DNA of 64,000 bases from Flavobacterium odoriferum (GCF_025499515.1 NZ_JAMKFA010000012.1:176719-240718), one strand, 5' to 3'; shown: positions 53,641 through 63,763, counted from the stretch's first letter. Translations and numbers: made by a program. Notes: a model not told the origin generated them from the letters alone.

Positions 53641-54639
53641 TTATAATTTATGTGGAATGAAAGGATAATTTTCTTGTTCATACACTACATCATATAACTG
53701 TTGTGCTTCTGGGAATGGAGATTCTTCAGCGAATTTCTCACATTCAGCCACTAAATCAGCTACTCTTTGATCGATTGCTTCTATTTCAACTTCTGTAGCG
53801 TAGTTATTTTCTTTAATAATATCAAGAACTTGAGTAATTGGGTCGATTTTTTTGTATTCTTCCACTTCCTCTTTTGTTCTGTATAATTGTGCATCAGACA
53901 TTGAGTGTCCTCTGTAACGGTATGTTTTCATTTCTAAGAAAGTTGGTCCATCACCACGACGTGCTCTTTCCATTGCTTCATGCATTGCTTCAGCTACTTT
54001 AACTGGATTCATTCCGTCAACTGGTCCACAAGGCATTTCGTATCCTAAACCAAGTTTCCAAATATCGGTATGATTTGCGGTTCTTTCTACAGAAGTTCCC
54101 ATTGCATATCCATTATTTTCAACGATGAATACTACTGGTAATTTCCATAACATTGCCATGTTGAAAGCTTCGTGCAAAGAACCTTGACGCGCCGCACCAT
54201 CACCAAAATAAGTTAAGGTAACACCGCCAGTATTGAAATATTTATCAGCAAAAGCAATACCTGCTCCTACTGGAATTTGTGCTCCTACAATTCCGTGACC
54301 TCCATAAAAACCATGTTCTTTAGAGAAAATATGCATAGATCCACCCATTCCTTTTGAAGTACCTGTAGCTTTTCCGTATAATTCTGCCATAACTTTTCTT
54401 GGGTCAACACCCATTCCAATTGGCTGAACATGGTTACGGTAAGCGGTAATCATTTTGTCTTTTGACAAATCCATAGCGTGCAATGCTCCAGCTAAAACTG
54501 CTTCTTGACCGTTATATAAATGTAAAAATCCTCTAACTTTTTGTTGGATATAAACAGCAGCTAATTTGTCTTCAAATTTTCTCCAAAACTGCATGTCTTC
54601 ATACCATTTAAGGTAAACTTCTTTGGTTATTGGCTTCAT
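53641..54639 (-). CDS. pdhA: Pyruvate dehydrogenase E1 component alpha subunit
   Basis: TPP-dependent E1-alpha, 332 residues from ATG 54639 (KPITKEVYLKWYEDMQFW). The TPP-binding motif starts GDGAARQGSLHEAFNMAMLW and continues to NNGYAMGTS; the phosphorylation-loop-like RYRGHSMSDAQLYR is present. The E1-beta gene is not adjacent; pdhC follows after 5 bp. An upstream start at 54675 would extend into the intergenic region and lacks conservation, so it is rejected. Confidence 0.93.
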   Translation of the reverse strand: MKPITKEVYLKWYEDMQFWRKFEDKLAAVYIQQKVRGFLHLYNGQEAVLAGALHAMDLSKDKMITAYRNHVQPIGMGVDPRKVMAELYGKATGTSKGMGGSMHIFSKEHGFYGGHGIVGAQIPVGAGIAFADKYFNTGGVTLTYFGDGAARQGSLHEAFNMAMLWKLPVVFIVENNGYAMGTSVERTANHTDIWKLGLGYEMPCGPVDGMNPVKVAEAMHEAMERARRGDGPTFLEMKTYRYRGHSMSDAQLYRTKEEVEEYKKIDPITQVLDIIKENNYATEVEIEAIDQRVADLVAECEKFAEESPFPEAQQLYDVVYEQENYPFIPHKL

Positions 54640-54706
54640 TATGTTTGTTTTTAATTCAATTATATTGCGAAACACATAAATTGCTAGTTCACAATTTTAC
54701 GAAAAG

Positions 54707-54714
54707 CAAAAATA
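54707..54714 (-). promoter_or_regulatory. -7 promoter element of pdhA-pdhC
   Basis: On the minus strand TATTTTTG matches TAnnTTTG. It lies 67 bp upstream of the pdhA ATG and downstream of the direct repeats at 54771-54801. No clear -33 element. Confidence 0.5.
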
Positions 54715-54770
54715 CTACATAGAACCTTACTGAAAAAATTAAATTCTATGATTTTTTCGTTTTTTTGTAT

Positions 54771-54801
54771 GAAATCGTTAAAAAAACCTACGAAATCGTT
54801 A
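54771..54801. promoter_or_regulatory. Direct repeats upstream of pdhA, possible operator
   Basis: GAAATCGTTA occurs at 54771-54780 and 54792-54801, 21 bp apart (two helical turns), each preceded by TA plus one variable base. Same-face spacing upstream of a promoter suggests a dimeric regulator site; this is inference. Confidence 0.4.
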
Positions 54802-55278
54802 TAGATGATTTTTATCGAAAACTAATGGCAAAATATTTTTCAAAGAATCCGTTTTATAAATTGGTCCTTTTGCTCCCATGAAAAATATTTCTATAGGAAT
54901 ATCTTGCTTAAATTCGTACTCAGCAATAGCTTGACGACAACTACCACAAGGAGGAATTGGCTCGTCTAAATCTCTATCTTGAGGCGATGCTGTGATAAAC
55001 ATTTTCACAATTTTAGCATCTGGATAAGTAGCTCCCGCATAATAAATAGCTACTCTTTCTGCACACAAACCTGATGGATAGGCTGCATTTTCTTGGTTTG
55101 AACCTTGTACAACAATTCCGTTGTCTAATAAAATTGCTGCTCCAACTGTAAATTTTGAATAAGGTGCGTATGCCTTACTTCTTGCATCAAAAGCTTGTAT
55201 CATCAAATTGATTTCTTGTTGCGATAATTCTTCTTTTGAAAGTACCGAAATGGTAGTGTTTATAATAATTTGCTTCAT
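54799..55278 (-). CDS. cdd: Cytidine deaminase
   Basis: Zinc-dependent pyrimidine salvage enzyme (cytidine/deoxycytidine to uridine/deoxyuridine). The product has 159 residues from ATG 55278. Zinc ligands are the Cys of CAERVAI and the two Cys of PCGSCRQ, the homotetrameric class. Glu of CAE is the proton shuttle. The start at 55305 is rejected because it lies in the porV terminator. Downstream are possible operator repeats and pdhA. Confidence 0.95.
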   Translation of the reverse strand: MKQIIINTTISVLSKEELSQQEINLMIQAFDARSKAYAPYSKFTVGAAILLDNGIVVQGSNQENAAYPSGLCAERVAIYYAGATYPDAKIVKMFITASPQDRDLDEPIPPCGSCRQAIAEYEFKQDIPIEIFFMGAKGPIYKTDSLKNILPLVFDKNHL

Positions 55279-55286
55279 ATGTGAGG

Positions 55287-55319
55287 AAAAAAAATCCAAA
55301 CTCAACTAAGAATTTGGAT
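55287..55319 (-). terminator. Intrinsic terminator of porU-porV
   Basis: On the minus strand ATCCAAA (complement of 55313-55319) pairs with TTTGGAT (complement of 55294-55300), then a run of eight T (55287-55294). It ends only 8 bp before the cdd ATG. Confidence 0.82.
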
Positions 55320-55342
55320 GATTTATTAATTTATATTTTTAT

Positions 55343-56557
55343 CTAAAGTTCATCGTAATTATCTCCAAAACTAAATGTTAGTGAAAAACGCAATGTGTTT
55401 TCAAGCGGATTTCTAACTTTTGAAGCAGAGAACAAATAAGAGACATCTACTTTAACAACATTATATTTGAAACCTGCTCCTAATGAGAAGAACTTTCTTG
55501 CTCCTTTTAATTCGTTTTCGTTAAAATAACCTAAACGCAATGCAAATGAATCTTGATATGAATATTCTGCCCCTAAAGCCCATGTAAATTCTTTCAATTC
55601 TTCAGAAAAACCGTCGGGTGCATCATTGAATGATTTGAAAATTCCTTCTGTCCAACCAATTTTTCTGTAATCAGAAATTGCTAAATTATTCATATCATCA
55701 ACTTCATCTTGTTCTGCACCAGTTATTGTACCGTCTTCATCAATATCATAATACTCAATTCTTGCTGGAGGTGTTGGAACTAAAAGTTTTGTAACTTCTG
55801 CGGTTACACCTATTTTATTGTATTCATCAAAAATGAAGTCAAACCCTCCACCTAAACGCATATTTGCAGGTAAAAAATTTGAGCTAGTATCTAAATTATC
55901 ATTATCATAATTGATTTTTGGCCCCAAGTTTTGAAAATTAAAACCTAATCTCCATCTACCATTAAAATCTTCGTAAGCAACTTCCTCAGATTGATAATAA
56001 CCTGAAATGTCTACTGCAAAAGAAGAAGCAGGCGAAGCATCACCATTGTCAGTTGCAATTTTTAAATTTGAACGAATGTATCTTGCTCCAATACCCATTG
56101 CGAAACGTTCGCTTAGTTTTAGGGAATATGATCCGTCTATCGCAAATTCATTAGGACTTACTGTTGTTAAAGGCGTTCCAACAGCATCAGTTAACTGAAT
56201 ATCTCCTAATCCAAAATAACGAAGAGAACCTGCAAAGGCACTACGTTCATTAATTCTATTATAGTAAGTGATTTGCCCTAAAGAAATATCGTTTGCAATA
56301 CTGGTTAAATAAGGCGTGTAACTTACTGAAAATCCTTGTTTTTGCAATGAAAATGCATATTTTGAAGGATTATACTGTTGTGAGAATGCGTCAGCAGATG
56401 TTGCTACACCCATGTCAGCCATACCTGCAGAACGAGCATCAGCAGCAATAAGCAAAAACGGAACACCAGTAGTAATTACACGGTTTTCTTGAGCTTTTGC
56501 AAATTGACTCACCATCAAAACAGTTAAAATTAAAGCAATTTTCTTCATCGTATTCAT
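55343..56557 (-). CDS. porV: Type IX secretion system outer-membrane protein PorV (LptO)
   Basis: The product has 404 residues with a signal peptide (SQFAKA). It is a 14-stranded FadL-like outer-membrane barrel; the N-terminal TTGVPFLLIAADARSAGMAD is the PorV/PorQ family signature. PorV collects cargo from the SprA translocon and delivers it to the PorU sortase. It is 30 bp downstream of porU. An acidic insertion DEDGTITGAEQDEVDD (about 270-285) could be a Ca-binding loop. Confidence 0.93.
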   Translation of the reverse strand: MNTMKKIALILTVLMVSQFAKAQENRVITTGVPFLLIAADARSAGMADMGVATSADAFSQQYNPSKYAFSLQKQGFSVSYTPYLTSIANDISLGQITYYNRINERSAFAGSLRYFGLGDIQLTDAVGTPLTTVSPNEFAIDGSYSLKLSERFAMGIGARYIRSNLKIATDNGDASPASSFAVDISGYYQSEEVAYEDFNGRWRLGFNFQNLGPKINYDNDNLDTSSNFLPANMRLGGGFDFIFDEYNKIGVTAEVTKLLVPTPPARIEYYDIDEDGTITGAEQDEVDDMNNLAISDYRKIGWTEGIFKSFNDAPDGFSEELKEFTWALGAEYSYQDSFALRLGYFNENELKGARKFFSLGAGFKYNVVKVDVSYLFSASKVRNPLENTLRFSLTFSFGDNYDEL

Positions 56558-56587
56558 AGTAATTAATTTGACAAATATAGTATTTTA

Positions 56588-59500
56588 TTATAGGATAACA
56601 AGTTTCTCGTATTTTTCTGCCGATTTACCAGTTGCAACTGACTTAACCGTTAATTTATAGACATAAACGCCTTTACCAATTCTATCACCAAAATCATCTC
56701 GACCATCCCAAGTAACCTCTCTACACAAGAATCCTTCTGTAACTACTTGCTGATTGATTGTTTTTACTAATTTTCCAGAAATAGTCAAAATTTGAACTTG
56801 TACATCTAATTGTTCAAATGGCATATTATGGTTGAACCAAAACTCCGTATAACTTACAAATGGATTAGGATAGTTTAATACTTTTTCAATTCGCAAACCT
56901 TCATCTGAACAAATGGCATTAAATTGAATTTCGGCTGTAATTAAATTATTATATACATCCCAAGCCTTAAACAAAACCGTGTGTAATCCTGGTGATAAAT
57001 CTCTAAACGGAAAACGTACAAATCCTTTTGTATAATCGTCATTCTCTGTTTCATAATATTCGTTTAAAATATACGGATTGGTTTCGTCTCCATCTAAAAT
57101 TGCAACAATATCATGTCCAATTCCGCTTGCTGTATTGATTCCGTTTTCGTCTTCTAAAAATGCCAGTAAAATTGGAGAACAGTTGGTAATTCCTCCCGAG
57201 ACAAAACCTTCGTCATTCATATGTAATCGAACTGTTGGCGGATTTGTATCGCTAACTGCATTTACGTTAACGCCTCCAATTTGGATTGTTTTATCATAAC
57301 CTGTTTGATCTTCTAAATTTGGCACATCCCTTTTGGCATAAAAACTAATTTTACCATTGCCAACAGGAATTCGAATATCTTGAGGAACCACAAAACTAAA
57401 CTCAAATTGCCCATTAACAACTGAAGCATTTCCTCTAAAAACAGTTTCTCCTAAAGTAGTAAAATTCATAGTAATTAAACCTCCAGAATCTGAGGTTCCG
57501 TTATTACCTAAAGTAGTTCTATTAATATCTTTATCAAAAATTTGAACTGCTAAATCACCATTATAATTTGACAGCAAAACATCACTCTCATTTCTAACTT
57601 CACCAGAAATTTTCACCAAACTCAACGCTTGAAGTACTGGTAATGGTTGATCTACAGGAATATCATTTACTTTTGTTAAAACAACTTTTGGTTTTGGAAT
57701 TGCTAATTTCAAAGCTGGATCGCCAATATAAAAAACAACTCTTCTATTATCTGATCCTGTAGACAATTTAGTTGTTCGCAATGCTTCTGCAATTGTTGGA
57801 TAGTTGGTTGACCCAAAAGCATACAAATCCTCGCTTAACAAATTATTCATTGTAAAACCAGTTGAAACATCAATTTGTCTTGTAGTTGCAATCAATCCAA
57901 TAGCACCTCCCGATTTATTCCAATACATGTATTCACCACCCGTAAAACGATTTGGGTCATCAAAACGAGTAAATTCACATGTTATGGTAACAAATAAAGG
58001 ATATCTGTAACGATTAGTTAAATTTTGTGCGTCTAATTTTTCAAATAACCGTTCTCTTGCTAAAGCTTCTTCATTTCCGTGACCAAAATAATTAAACACT
58101 AAAGCTCCTAATTCTAATGCATCTAAAAAATCATTTTTAGCATCAGGATAACGTTCGCCACCAGCAGCAACTTGCTGAACATAAGCATCAGAATGAATTT
58201 TTTTAACATTTACAAAAGGCTTTTGTGTCGTTAAAACATCTGCTAAATTATTTAAACCAAATTGCAAATCAGCATCAGTTGTATTATCTGCATCATCTGA
58301 ATAAATTACGAAATTATTACGCCATCTGCCATATGATTTTTCATCATGATATTCGATGACTTTGTTTACCATTTCCTGCGCTTGAGAAGTTGTAGTAACT
58401 AACATTCTTCCAACCGCAACGTCAATTCCATCAAAACCAGTTGTCATTGGCCCTTCTCCATCATCCATCATACCATAAAAATCGTCTGACATAAATGAAG
58501 AATACAATGAAAAATTTGTAGTATTATTTGTTTCGGATGCTAATGGATTAAACCCATGAAACACTGGAACTATGTTGTTATTATTAGGAATTCTATTTTT
58601 ATAATCGTAAGAAGCATCACCAAAAAGATTTACATATTTTACTCTTTTATCTGGAGATGATGCATTCCAATATACATATTTAACCAAGTTACGAATGGCA
58701 GCTATATCTTGCTTTCCAGATGAAAACTCTTGATACAAACGTTCTAAAGGAACAACACGCACACTCATGCCAGAATTTGTGCGATGAAAATTTGCTAAAG
58801 TTTCCGCTTGGTTTACTAAAAATTGTGGTGTGAAAATTAAGTAATCAATATCTTGAAAATTACCAGAAGCATCATTAAATATAGTTCCTTTAATATTTTG
58901 GTTTACTACAGTTGAAGATGACTCTTTTGAGGGCAAAAAAACATCACCTAAATCTACCGCAACATATTTTCTTGCTGTTCCAAGATTTACCTTAAAAGAA
59001 AAATTTGCTCCCGAAGTGTTGACATATTTTGAAACATTGTAAATATCTGTTACATCCCAAACTTGAGAAATAGCACTTGCTGAAGTTAAATTGTATTGCC
59101 CAATACCTATATTTGTTTGTTCAGCATCGTTGAAAAACATAAACTGCTTTCCAAAACCAATTAAATTTCTTTTAGTTTTTAAACGGATAAAATCTAAATA
59201 GCCATTTGAATTTGGAACTCCTCCATTATCATATGTTAAACGTATTGAAACAGAAGAAGAAGTTGCGTTAAATGTAGTATTCAAAGTAGACTCATAACCT
59301 TCAATTCCACTAAAAGCAACCAACGGTGGAAAAGTAATAGTTCCTAAATTAGTCGTATTTACATTAAAGTTAAAGGAAGAAATTCCAAAAGATTTAGAAG
59401 CTGTATTTATTTTTAATTCAACAGGAACAGAAATATCTATGTTAGGAATTGTAAAACTAAACTCTTGACTATCATCAATATTAAATTGTTCACCAAACCA

Positions 59501-60469
59501 CCTTCTACCTACTTTTCCACCATTCACTAAATCTTTTTCATAGTACAAAACATCATCAAATTGATTAAATTGCATACTTGGTGCTGCAGAAGGCTCAATT
59601 GCATTTACAATACGTTTTCCTGTTCCAGCATTAGCGGTTACATAATAATAGGTCTTATCTGCAAATAAATTAACACTGGTTAAGCTTTCATCATTCCATG
59701 TATCAACCCCTTCAGCATAAAACAAAATATAATCTGATGCATCAAAAACACCATCTTCTTCACCTATAAACTGAATTGCGTTTTCCTCCAAATCCATAGG
59801 ATATGGTGTGTCATTTAATAAAGGTAGCATTTTACCACCATTTCCATATAGTTTTATAGTTCTTGGATCAACATTTACATTTAATCCCAAACTTTGTAAA
59901 AAAGATTTTGAAATTCGATAAACACCTGATTTTTCAATATAAAACTTATACCAATTTCCAGTAGCTAAAACAGAGTTTGAAACAGCTGATACCGAAAAAG
60001 TATTTCTATTATTGTTTCGATTAGAAATCGAATTATTACTTATTGTATAGGTAAATGAAACTACCTTTTTATAACCTGAAGCATCCTTTATAATTGGATT
60101 AATAGATATAAACCCTTTAAAAACACCTCTGGCATTTACAGATTCAAATTTAGCATTAATTGTTGGTGTAATTTTTGATTTATCTAAATCATATAAATCA
60201 TTTTCAGTTATACTTTTATAGGATACATTACTAATTTGCAGCGCATTTTTATCCAACAAGTTAGAAATATCAACAACTTTTTTGTAAATGATTGATTTAC
60301 TATCCACATTGTACTCAAAATTTTCGCTTTGAAATTGTGGTATTTTTACAGTTAACTCACCTAAATTATAATCAACTTGTGAATTCCAATTTAAAGTTAT
60401 TGTTTCTGATTGTTGAGCAAAGGTTTTGCCAATTATAAAAACAAGTATATATAGGAGTATCTTTTTCAT
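56588..60469 (-). CDS. porU: Type IX secretion system sortase PorU
   Basis: Cell-surface cysteine protease of the C25 (gingipain) family that removes the CTD signal of T9SS cargo and attaches it to the surface. The product has 1293 residues with signal peptide (FIIGKTFAQ). The catalytic dyad is His797 (YFGHGNEE) and Cys831 (TITCEFTRFDDP). N-terminal pro-region-like beta domains and C-terminal Ig-like/FlgD-type domains (LNYPNPFVSYTEFWF) flank it. It overlaps no other gene and is divergent from gldJ; porV follows 30 bp downstream. Confidence 0.95.
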   Translation of the reverse strand: MKKILLYILVFIIGKTFAQQSETITLNWNSQVDYNLGELTVKIPQFQSENFEYNVDSKSIIYKKVVDISNLLDKNALQISNVSYKSITENDLYDLDKSKITPTINAKFESVNARGVFKGFISINPIIKDASGYKKVVSFTYTISNNSISNRNNNRNTFSVSAVSNSVLATGNWYKFYIEKSGVYRISKSFLQSLGLNVNVDPRTIKLYGNGGKMLPLLNDTPYPMDLEENAIQFIGEEDGVFDASDYILFYAEGVDTWNDESLTSVNLFADKTYYYVTANAGTGKRIVNAIEPSAAPSMQFNQFDDVLYYEKDLVNGGKVGRRWFGEQFNIDDSQEFSFTIPNIDISVPVELKINTASKSFGISSFNFNVNTTNLGTITFPPLVAFSGIEGYESTLNTTFNATSSSVSIRLTYDNGGVPNSNGYLDFIRLKTKRNLIGFGKQFMFFNDAEQTNIGIGQYNLTSASAISQVWDVTDIYNVSKYVNTSGANFSFKVNLGTARKYVAVDLGDVFLPSKESSSTVVNQNIKGTIFNDASGNFQDIDYLIFTPQFLVNQAETLANFHRTNSGMSVRVVPLERLYQEFSSGKQDIAAIRNLVKYVYWNASSPDKRVKYVNLFGDASYDYKNRIPNNNNIVPVFHGFNPLASETNNTTNFSLYSSFMSDDFYGMMDDGEGPMTTGFDGIDVAVGRMLVTTTSQAQEMVNKVIEYHDEKSYGRWRNNFVIYSDDADNTTDADLQFGLNNLADVLTTQKPFVNVKKIHSDAYVQQVAAGGERYPDAKNDFLDALELGALVFNYFGHGNEEALARERLFEKLDAQNLTNRYRYPLFVTITCEFTRFDDPNRFTGGEYMYWNKSGGAIGLIATTRQIDVSTGFTMNNLLSEDLYAFGSTNYPTIAEALRTTKLSTGSDNRRVVFYIGDPALKLAIPKPKVVLTKVNDIPVDQPLPVLQALSLVKISGEVRNESDVLLSNYNGDLAVQIFDKDINRTTLGNNGTSDSGGLITMNFTTLGETVFRGNASVVNGQFEFSFVVPQDIRIPVGNGKISFYAKRDVPNLEDQTGYDKTIQIGGVNVNAVSDTNPPTVRLHMNDEGFVSGGITNCSPILLAFLEDENGINTASGIGHDIVAILDGDETNPYILNEYYETENDDYTKGFVRFPFRDLSPGLHTVLFKAWDVYNNLITAEIQFNAICSDEGLRIEKVLNYPNPFVSYTEFWFNHNMPFEQLDVQVQILTISGKLVKTINQQVVTEGFLCREVTWDGRDDFGDRIGKGVYVYKLTVKSVATGKSAEKYEKLVIL

Positions 60470-60476
60470 CTGTTTA

Positions 60477-60506
60477 AAAACGTATATTTGGAAAATATAT
60501 TACAAA
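60477..60506 (-). promoter_or_regulatory. Promoter of porU-porV
   Basis: On the minus strand TTTG (60503-60506), 18 bp, TACGTTTT (60477-60484, one base off TAnnTTTG). Start codon at 60469. Confidence 0.65.
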
Positions 60507-60622
60507 GAGAAAAAAATATTTTATTTTAATCTAATTTTTACAATAAAATATACATAAATTCGTTGTAAGAAAAAGGATTTTAACACAAGATTAATTTTTT
60601 TTTACAAATTTTTAAAAACGTG

Positions 60623-60651
60623 TTGCATATTAATACATAATTATTATCTTG
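60623..60651 (+). promoter_or_regulatory. Promoter of gldJ
   Basis: TTG (60623-60625), exactly 19 bp, TATCTTG (60645-60651, one T shorter than consensus). Leader of about 24 nt to ATG 60680. Confidence 0.65.
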
Positions 60652-60679
60652 CGACACTAAATTTATTACCTACTAAAGT

Positions 60680-62398
60680 ATGAAAATTAAGAAAATTATG
60701 GCTTTAAAATTGTTAGTTGTAGTAGCTCTAACAATAGGTTTTACTGGTTGTTCTAAGAAAGGAAGCACTAAAGGTGGTTCTTCAGCAACTGGCTGGAAAA
60801 TCAATGACAAAAAAGGTGGATTTCAGTTTAACGACAAGTTCAAAAAACAAGAAACTCCTCCAGGAATGGTTCCTGTTGAAGGCGGAACGTTTACTATGGG
60901 TAAAGTTCAAGATGATGTGATGCATGATTGGAACAACTCTCCAAATCAACAACACGTTCAATCATTCTTCATGGATGAAACAGAAGTAACTAATAAAATG
61001 TATTCAGAATACTTATATTGGGTAAAGACTGTTTTCCCTCCAACAGAAGAAAACTACAAAAACATCTATAATGGTGCAATTCCAGATACTTTAGTATGGA
61101 GAAACCGTTTAGGATATAACGAAACCATGACAAATAATTATTTGAGACATCCTGCTTATGCAGATTATCCAGTAGTTGGTGTTAATTGGATTCAAGCCAC
61201 AGAATTTAGCAAATGGAGAACTGATCGTGTAAACGAAAACATTTTAGAGCGTGAAGGTTACTTGAAAAAAGACAATAAAATTAAGTTAGGTACTGATGTA
61301 ACTGCTGAAAAGTCTTTTAGTACAGAATCTTACATCAATACGCCGTCTACTTCTTTTGGCGGTAACGAAGAAGTAGTTCTAAAAAAAGAAATGGGTGGAG
61401 GAAGAAGACCTGCTGCTGATACTGCTAAAAACGTATATGCTCAAAGAAGTTCAGGATTGATTTTACCAGAATACAGACTTCCAACTGAAGCTGAATGGGA
61501 ATATGCTGCACTTGCTTTAGTAGGAAACAGAGAATACAACATCTACAAAGGTCAGAAAAAATATCCTTGGAGTGGTCAATATACTCGTTCTGGTAAAAGA
61601 AAAGAAAGAGGTGATCAATTGGCAAATTTCAAACAAGGAAAAGGAGATTACGGCGGAATTGCAGGTTGGTCTGATGATGGTGCTGATATCACAAATAAAG
61701 TAAAAAGCTATAGTCCAAACGATTTCGGCTTATATGATATGGCTGGTAACGTTGCAGAATGGGTACAAGATGTTTACAGACCAATGGTTGATGATGAAGC
61801 AAATGATTTCAACTACTTTAGAGGTAACGTTTATACTAAGAATAAAATTGGTGAAGACGGAACGGTTGAATTAGTAACTTCAGACAATATTACTTACGAC
61901 ACTTTAAGTAATGGTAGAATCATGGCAAGAAATTTCCCTGGTCAAATTGCTCAAGTTCCAGTTGACGAAAATGAGACTTATTTAAGAACACAATTCTCAA
62001 CTTCTGACAACAGAAACTACAGAGATGGTGATAGACAATCAACTCGATTCTTCAAATTTGGTTCATCTGATGAAGAAGGTGGAGAAGGTGAAGAAGAAAA
62101 ATTCAGAATGTATGAAGCGCCAAAACATAAAATTTCAACTTCTGTAGATTCTACAGGAACTGAAAAGAAAATGGTGAAACAATTTGATAAATCTGACAAA
62201 AGAACATCTTTAATTGACGATAACGTAAGAGTATACAAAGGTGGTTCATGGAGAGATAGAGCATATTGGTTAGATCCAGCTTCAAGAAGATTCTTCCCTC
62301 AAGATATGGCAACTGATTACATTGGATTTAGATGTGCAATGTCTAAAGTTGGTCCTAAGTCTAACAAAAAGACTTCAAGAGGAAATCCAAAACAATAA
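60680..62398 (+). CDS. gldJ: Gliding motility lipoprotein GldJ
   Basis: The product has 572 residues. The lipobox FTGC puts the lipidated Cys at 24. The formylglycine-generating-enzyme-like (FGE/SUMF1) fold spans most of the chain: MVPVEGGTFTMG near 63, FMDETEVTNKMYSEYL, LPTEAEWEYAALALVG, FGLYDMAGNVAEWVQDV and GGSWRDRAYWLDPASRRF. GldJ is needed for gliding and for T9SS function, stabilising GldK. It is divergent from porU-porV and followed by murF, the arrangement seen in other Flavobacteriaceae. Confidence 0.96.
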   Translation: MKIKKIMALKLLVVVALTIGFTGCSKKGSTKGGSSATGWKINDKKGGFQFNDKFKKQETPPGMVPVEGGTFTMGKVQDDVMHDWNNSPNQQHVQSFFMDETEVTNKMYSEYLYWVKTVFPPTEENYKNIYNGAIPDTLVWRNRLGYNETMTNNYLRHPAYADYPVVGVNWIQATEFSKWRTDRVNENILEREGYLKKDNKIKLGTDVTAEKSFSTESYINTPSTSFGGNEEVVLKKEMGGGRRPAADTAKNVYAQRSSGLILPEYRLPTEAEWEYAALALVGNREYNIYKGQKKYPWSGQYTRSGKRKERGDQLANFKQGKGDYGGIAGWSDDGADITNKVKSYSPNDFGLYDMAGNVAEWVQDVYRPMVDDEANDFNYFRGNVYTKNKIGEDGTVELVTSDNITYDTLSNGRIMARNFPGQIAQVPVDENETYLRTQFSTSDNRNYRDGDRQSTRFFKFGSSDEEGGEGEEEKFRMYEAPKHKISTSVDSTGTEKKMVKQFDKSDKRTSLIDDNVRVYKGGSWRDRAYWLDPASRRFFPQDMATDYIGFRCAMSKVGPKSNKKTSRGNPKQ

Positions 62399-62416
62399 TT
62401 TTCTACAAAATACTTT

Positions 62417-62449
62417 AAAAAGCCCTTTTTTACAAAAGGGCTTTTTTTT
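62417..62449 (+). terminator. Intrinsic terminator of gldJ
   Basis: AAAAAGCCCTTTT (62417-62429) pairs with AAAAGGGCTTTTT (62434-62446), followed by more T. A near-consensus -7 element TATCTTCG (62449-62456) follows directly and may drive murF. Confidence 0.9.
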
Positions 62450-62479
62450 ATCTTCGTTAATCAAAACAAAACCTTTCAA

Positions 62480-63763
62480 ATGAATATAAACACAATTCAT
62501 TCACTATTCTTAGAATGCACAAAAGTATCAACTGACACAAGAAAAATTGAAAAAGATTGCTTATTTGTAGCTTTAAAAGGAGATAATTTTGATGCAAACA
62601 CATTTGCAAAAGAAGCTTTAGATAAAGGTGCTAAATTTGTAATTATAGATAACAATGAGTACTACATTAACGAGAAAACAATTCTTGTAAATGATTCGCT
62701 CGAAACCCTACAACAACTTGCAAAATTTCATAGAACATATCTTGGATTACCAATTATTGCACTAACTGGTAGCAACGGAAAAACCACAACAAAAGAATTA
62801 ATTCATGCGGTTTTATCAAAAAAATATAACACAATTGCAACCATTGGAAACTTAAACAACCATATTGGAGTTCCTTTAACATTATTACGTTTTACAAAAG
62901 ATACGGAAATAGGAATTGTTGAAATGGGAGCAAATCACCAAAAAGAAATTGAATTTTTATGTAAAATTGCGCAACCTGATTATGGATATATAACAAATTT
63001 TGGAAAAGCACATTTAGAAGGATTTGGAGGTGTTGAAGGAGTAATTAAAGGAAAAAGTGAAATGTATAATTTTCTGCAAGAAAATAATAAGATGGCTTTT
63101 GTTAACCTTGATGATGCTATCCAAAACGAAAAAACAACACAGCTAAAAAGATTTACTTTCTCTACATCCAACAAAAATACAGATGTCAGAATTGGTCATA
63201 TAGAAGCCAATCCAATGGTCAAAATCAACTACAACAATTTATCCATACATTCGCATCTAATTGGAATATATAATGCAAACAACATAAACGCTGCAATTAC
63301 TATTGGAAACTATTTTAAGGTAACAGATAATTTAATCAAAGAAGCAATAGAAAATTACATTCCAGAAAATAATCGCTCACAATTAATTCAAAAAAACGGA
63401 AATGAAATAATATTAGACGCCTATAACGCAAATCCAAGCAGCATGACGGCGGCGATTATGAATTTCATTCAACTTGACAAAGCGAATAAAATTGCAATCC
63501 TTGGAGACATGTTTGAATTAGGTAACGAAAGCTTATCAGAACATAAAAAAGTAATTGAATTGTTAGAAAACCAATCAGAAATAAAAACTTATTTCATAGG
63601 AAAAGACTTTTATGCAAATAAATTAAATAGTAATCATATTACTTTTTTTGAAGATTTCAATTCATTTGCAAATTTTCTACGAGAGAGAAAACCTACAAAT
63701 AGTCTACTCTTAATCAAAGGCTCAAGAGGAATGGCATTAGAAAAAAGTTTGGAACTATTGTAA
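62480..63763 (+). CDS. murF: UDP-N-acetylmuramoyl-tripeptide--D-alanyl-D-alanine ligase
   Basis: Cytoplasmic Mur ligase that adds D-Ala-D-Ala to UDP-MurNAc-tripeptide. The product has 427 residues, slightly short but complete. Seen: ATP loop TGSNGKTTTKE near 96, the N-terminal SxDTR (STDTRKIEKDCLF), GNLNNHIGVPL and the C-terminal ILDAYNANPSSMTAA motif. The start ATG at 62480 follows the gldJ terminator with its own probable promoter. Confidence 0.95.
   Translation: MNINTIHSLFLECTKVSTDTRKIEKDCLFVALKGDNFDANTFAKEALDKGAKFVIIDNNEYYINEKTILVNDSLETLQQLAKFHRTYLGLPIIALTGSNGKTTTKELIHAVLSKKYNTIATIGNLNNHIGVPLTLLRFTKDTEIGIVEMGANHQKEIEFLCKIAQPDYGYITNFGKAHLEGFGGVEGVIKGKSEMYNFLQENNKMAFVNLDDAIQNEKTTQLKRFTFSTSNKNTDVRIGHIEANPMVKINYNNLSIHSHLIGIYNANNINAAITIGNYFKVTDNLIKEAIENYIPENNRSQLIQKNGNEIILDAYNANPSSMTAAIMNFIQLDKANKIAILGDMFELGNESLSEHKKVIELLENQSEIKTYFIGKDFYANKLNSNHITFFEDFNSFANFLRERKPTNSLLLIKGSRGMALEKSLELL

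Noticed and set aside
54640..54675. Upstream start extending pdhA by twelve residues
   Set aside because: The extension is not conserved-looking; E1-alpha homologues start near the ATG at 54639.
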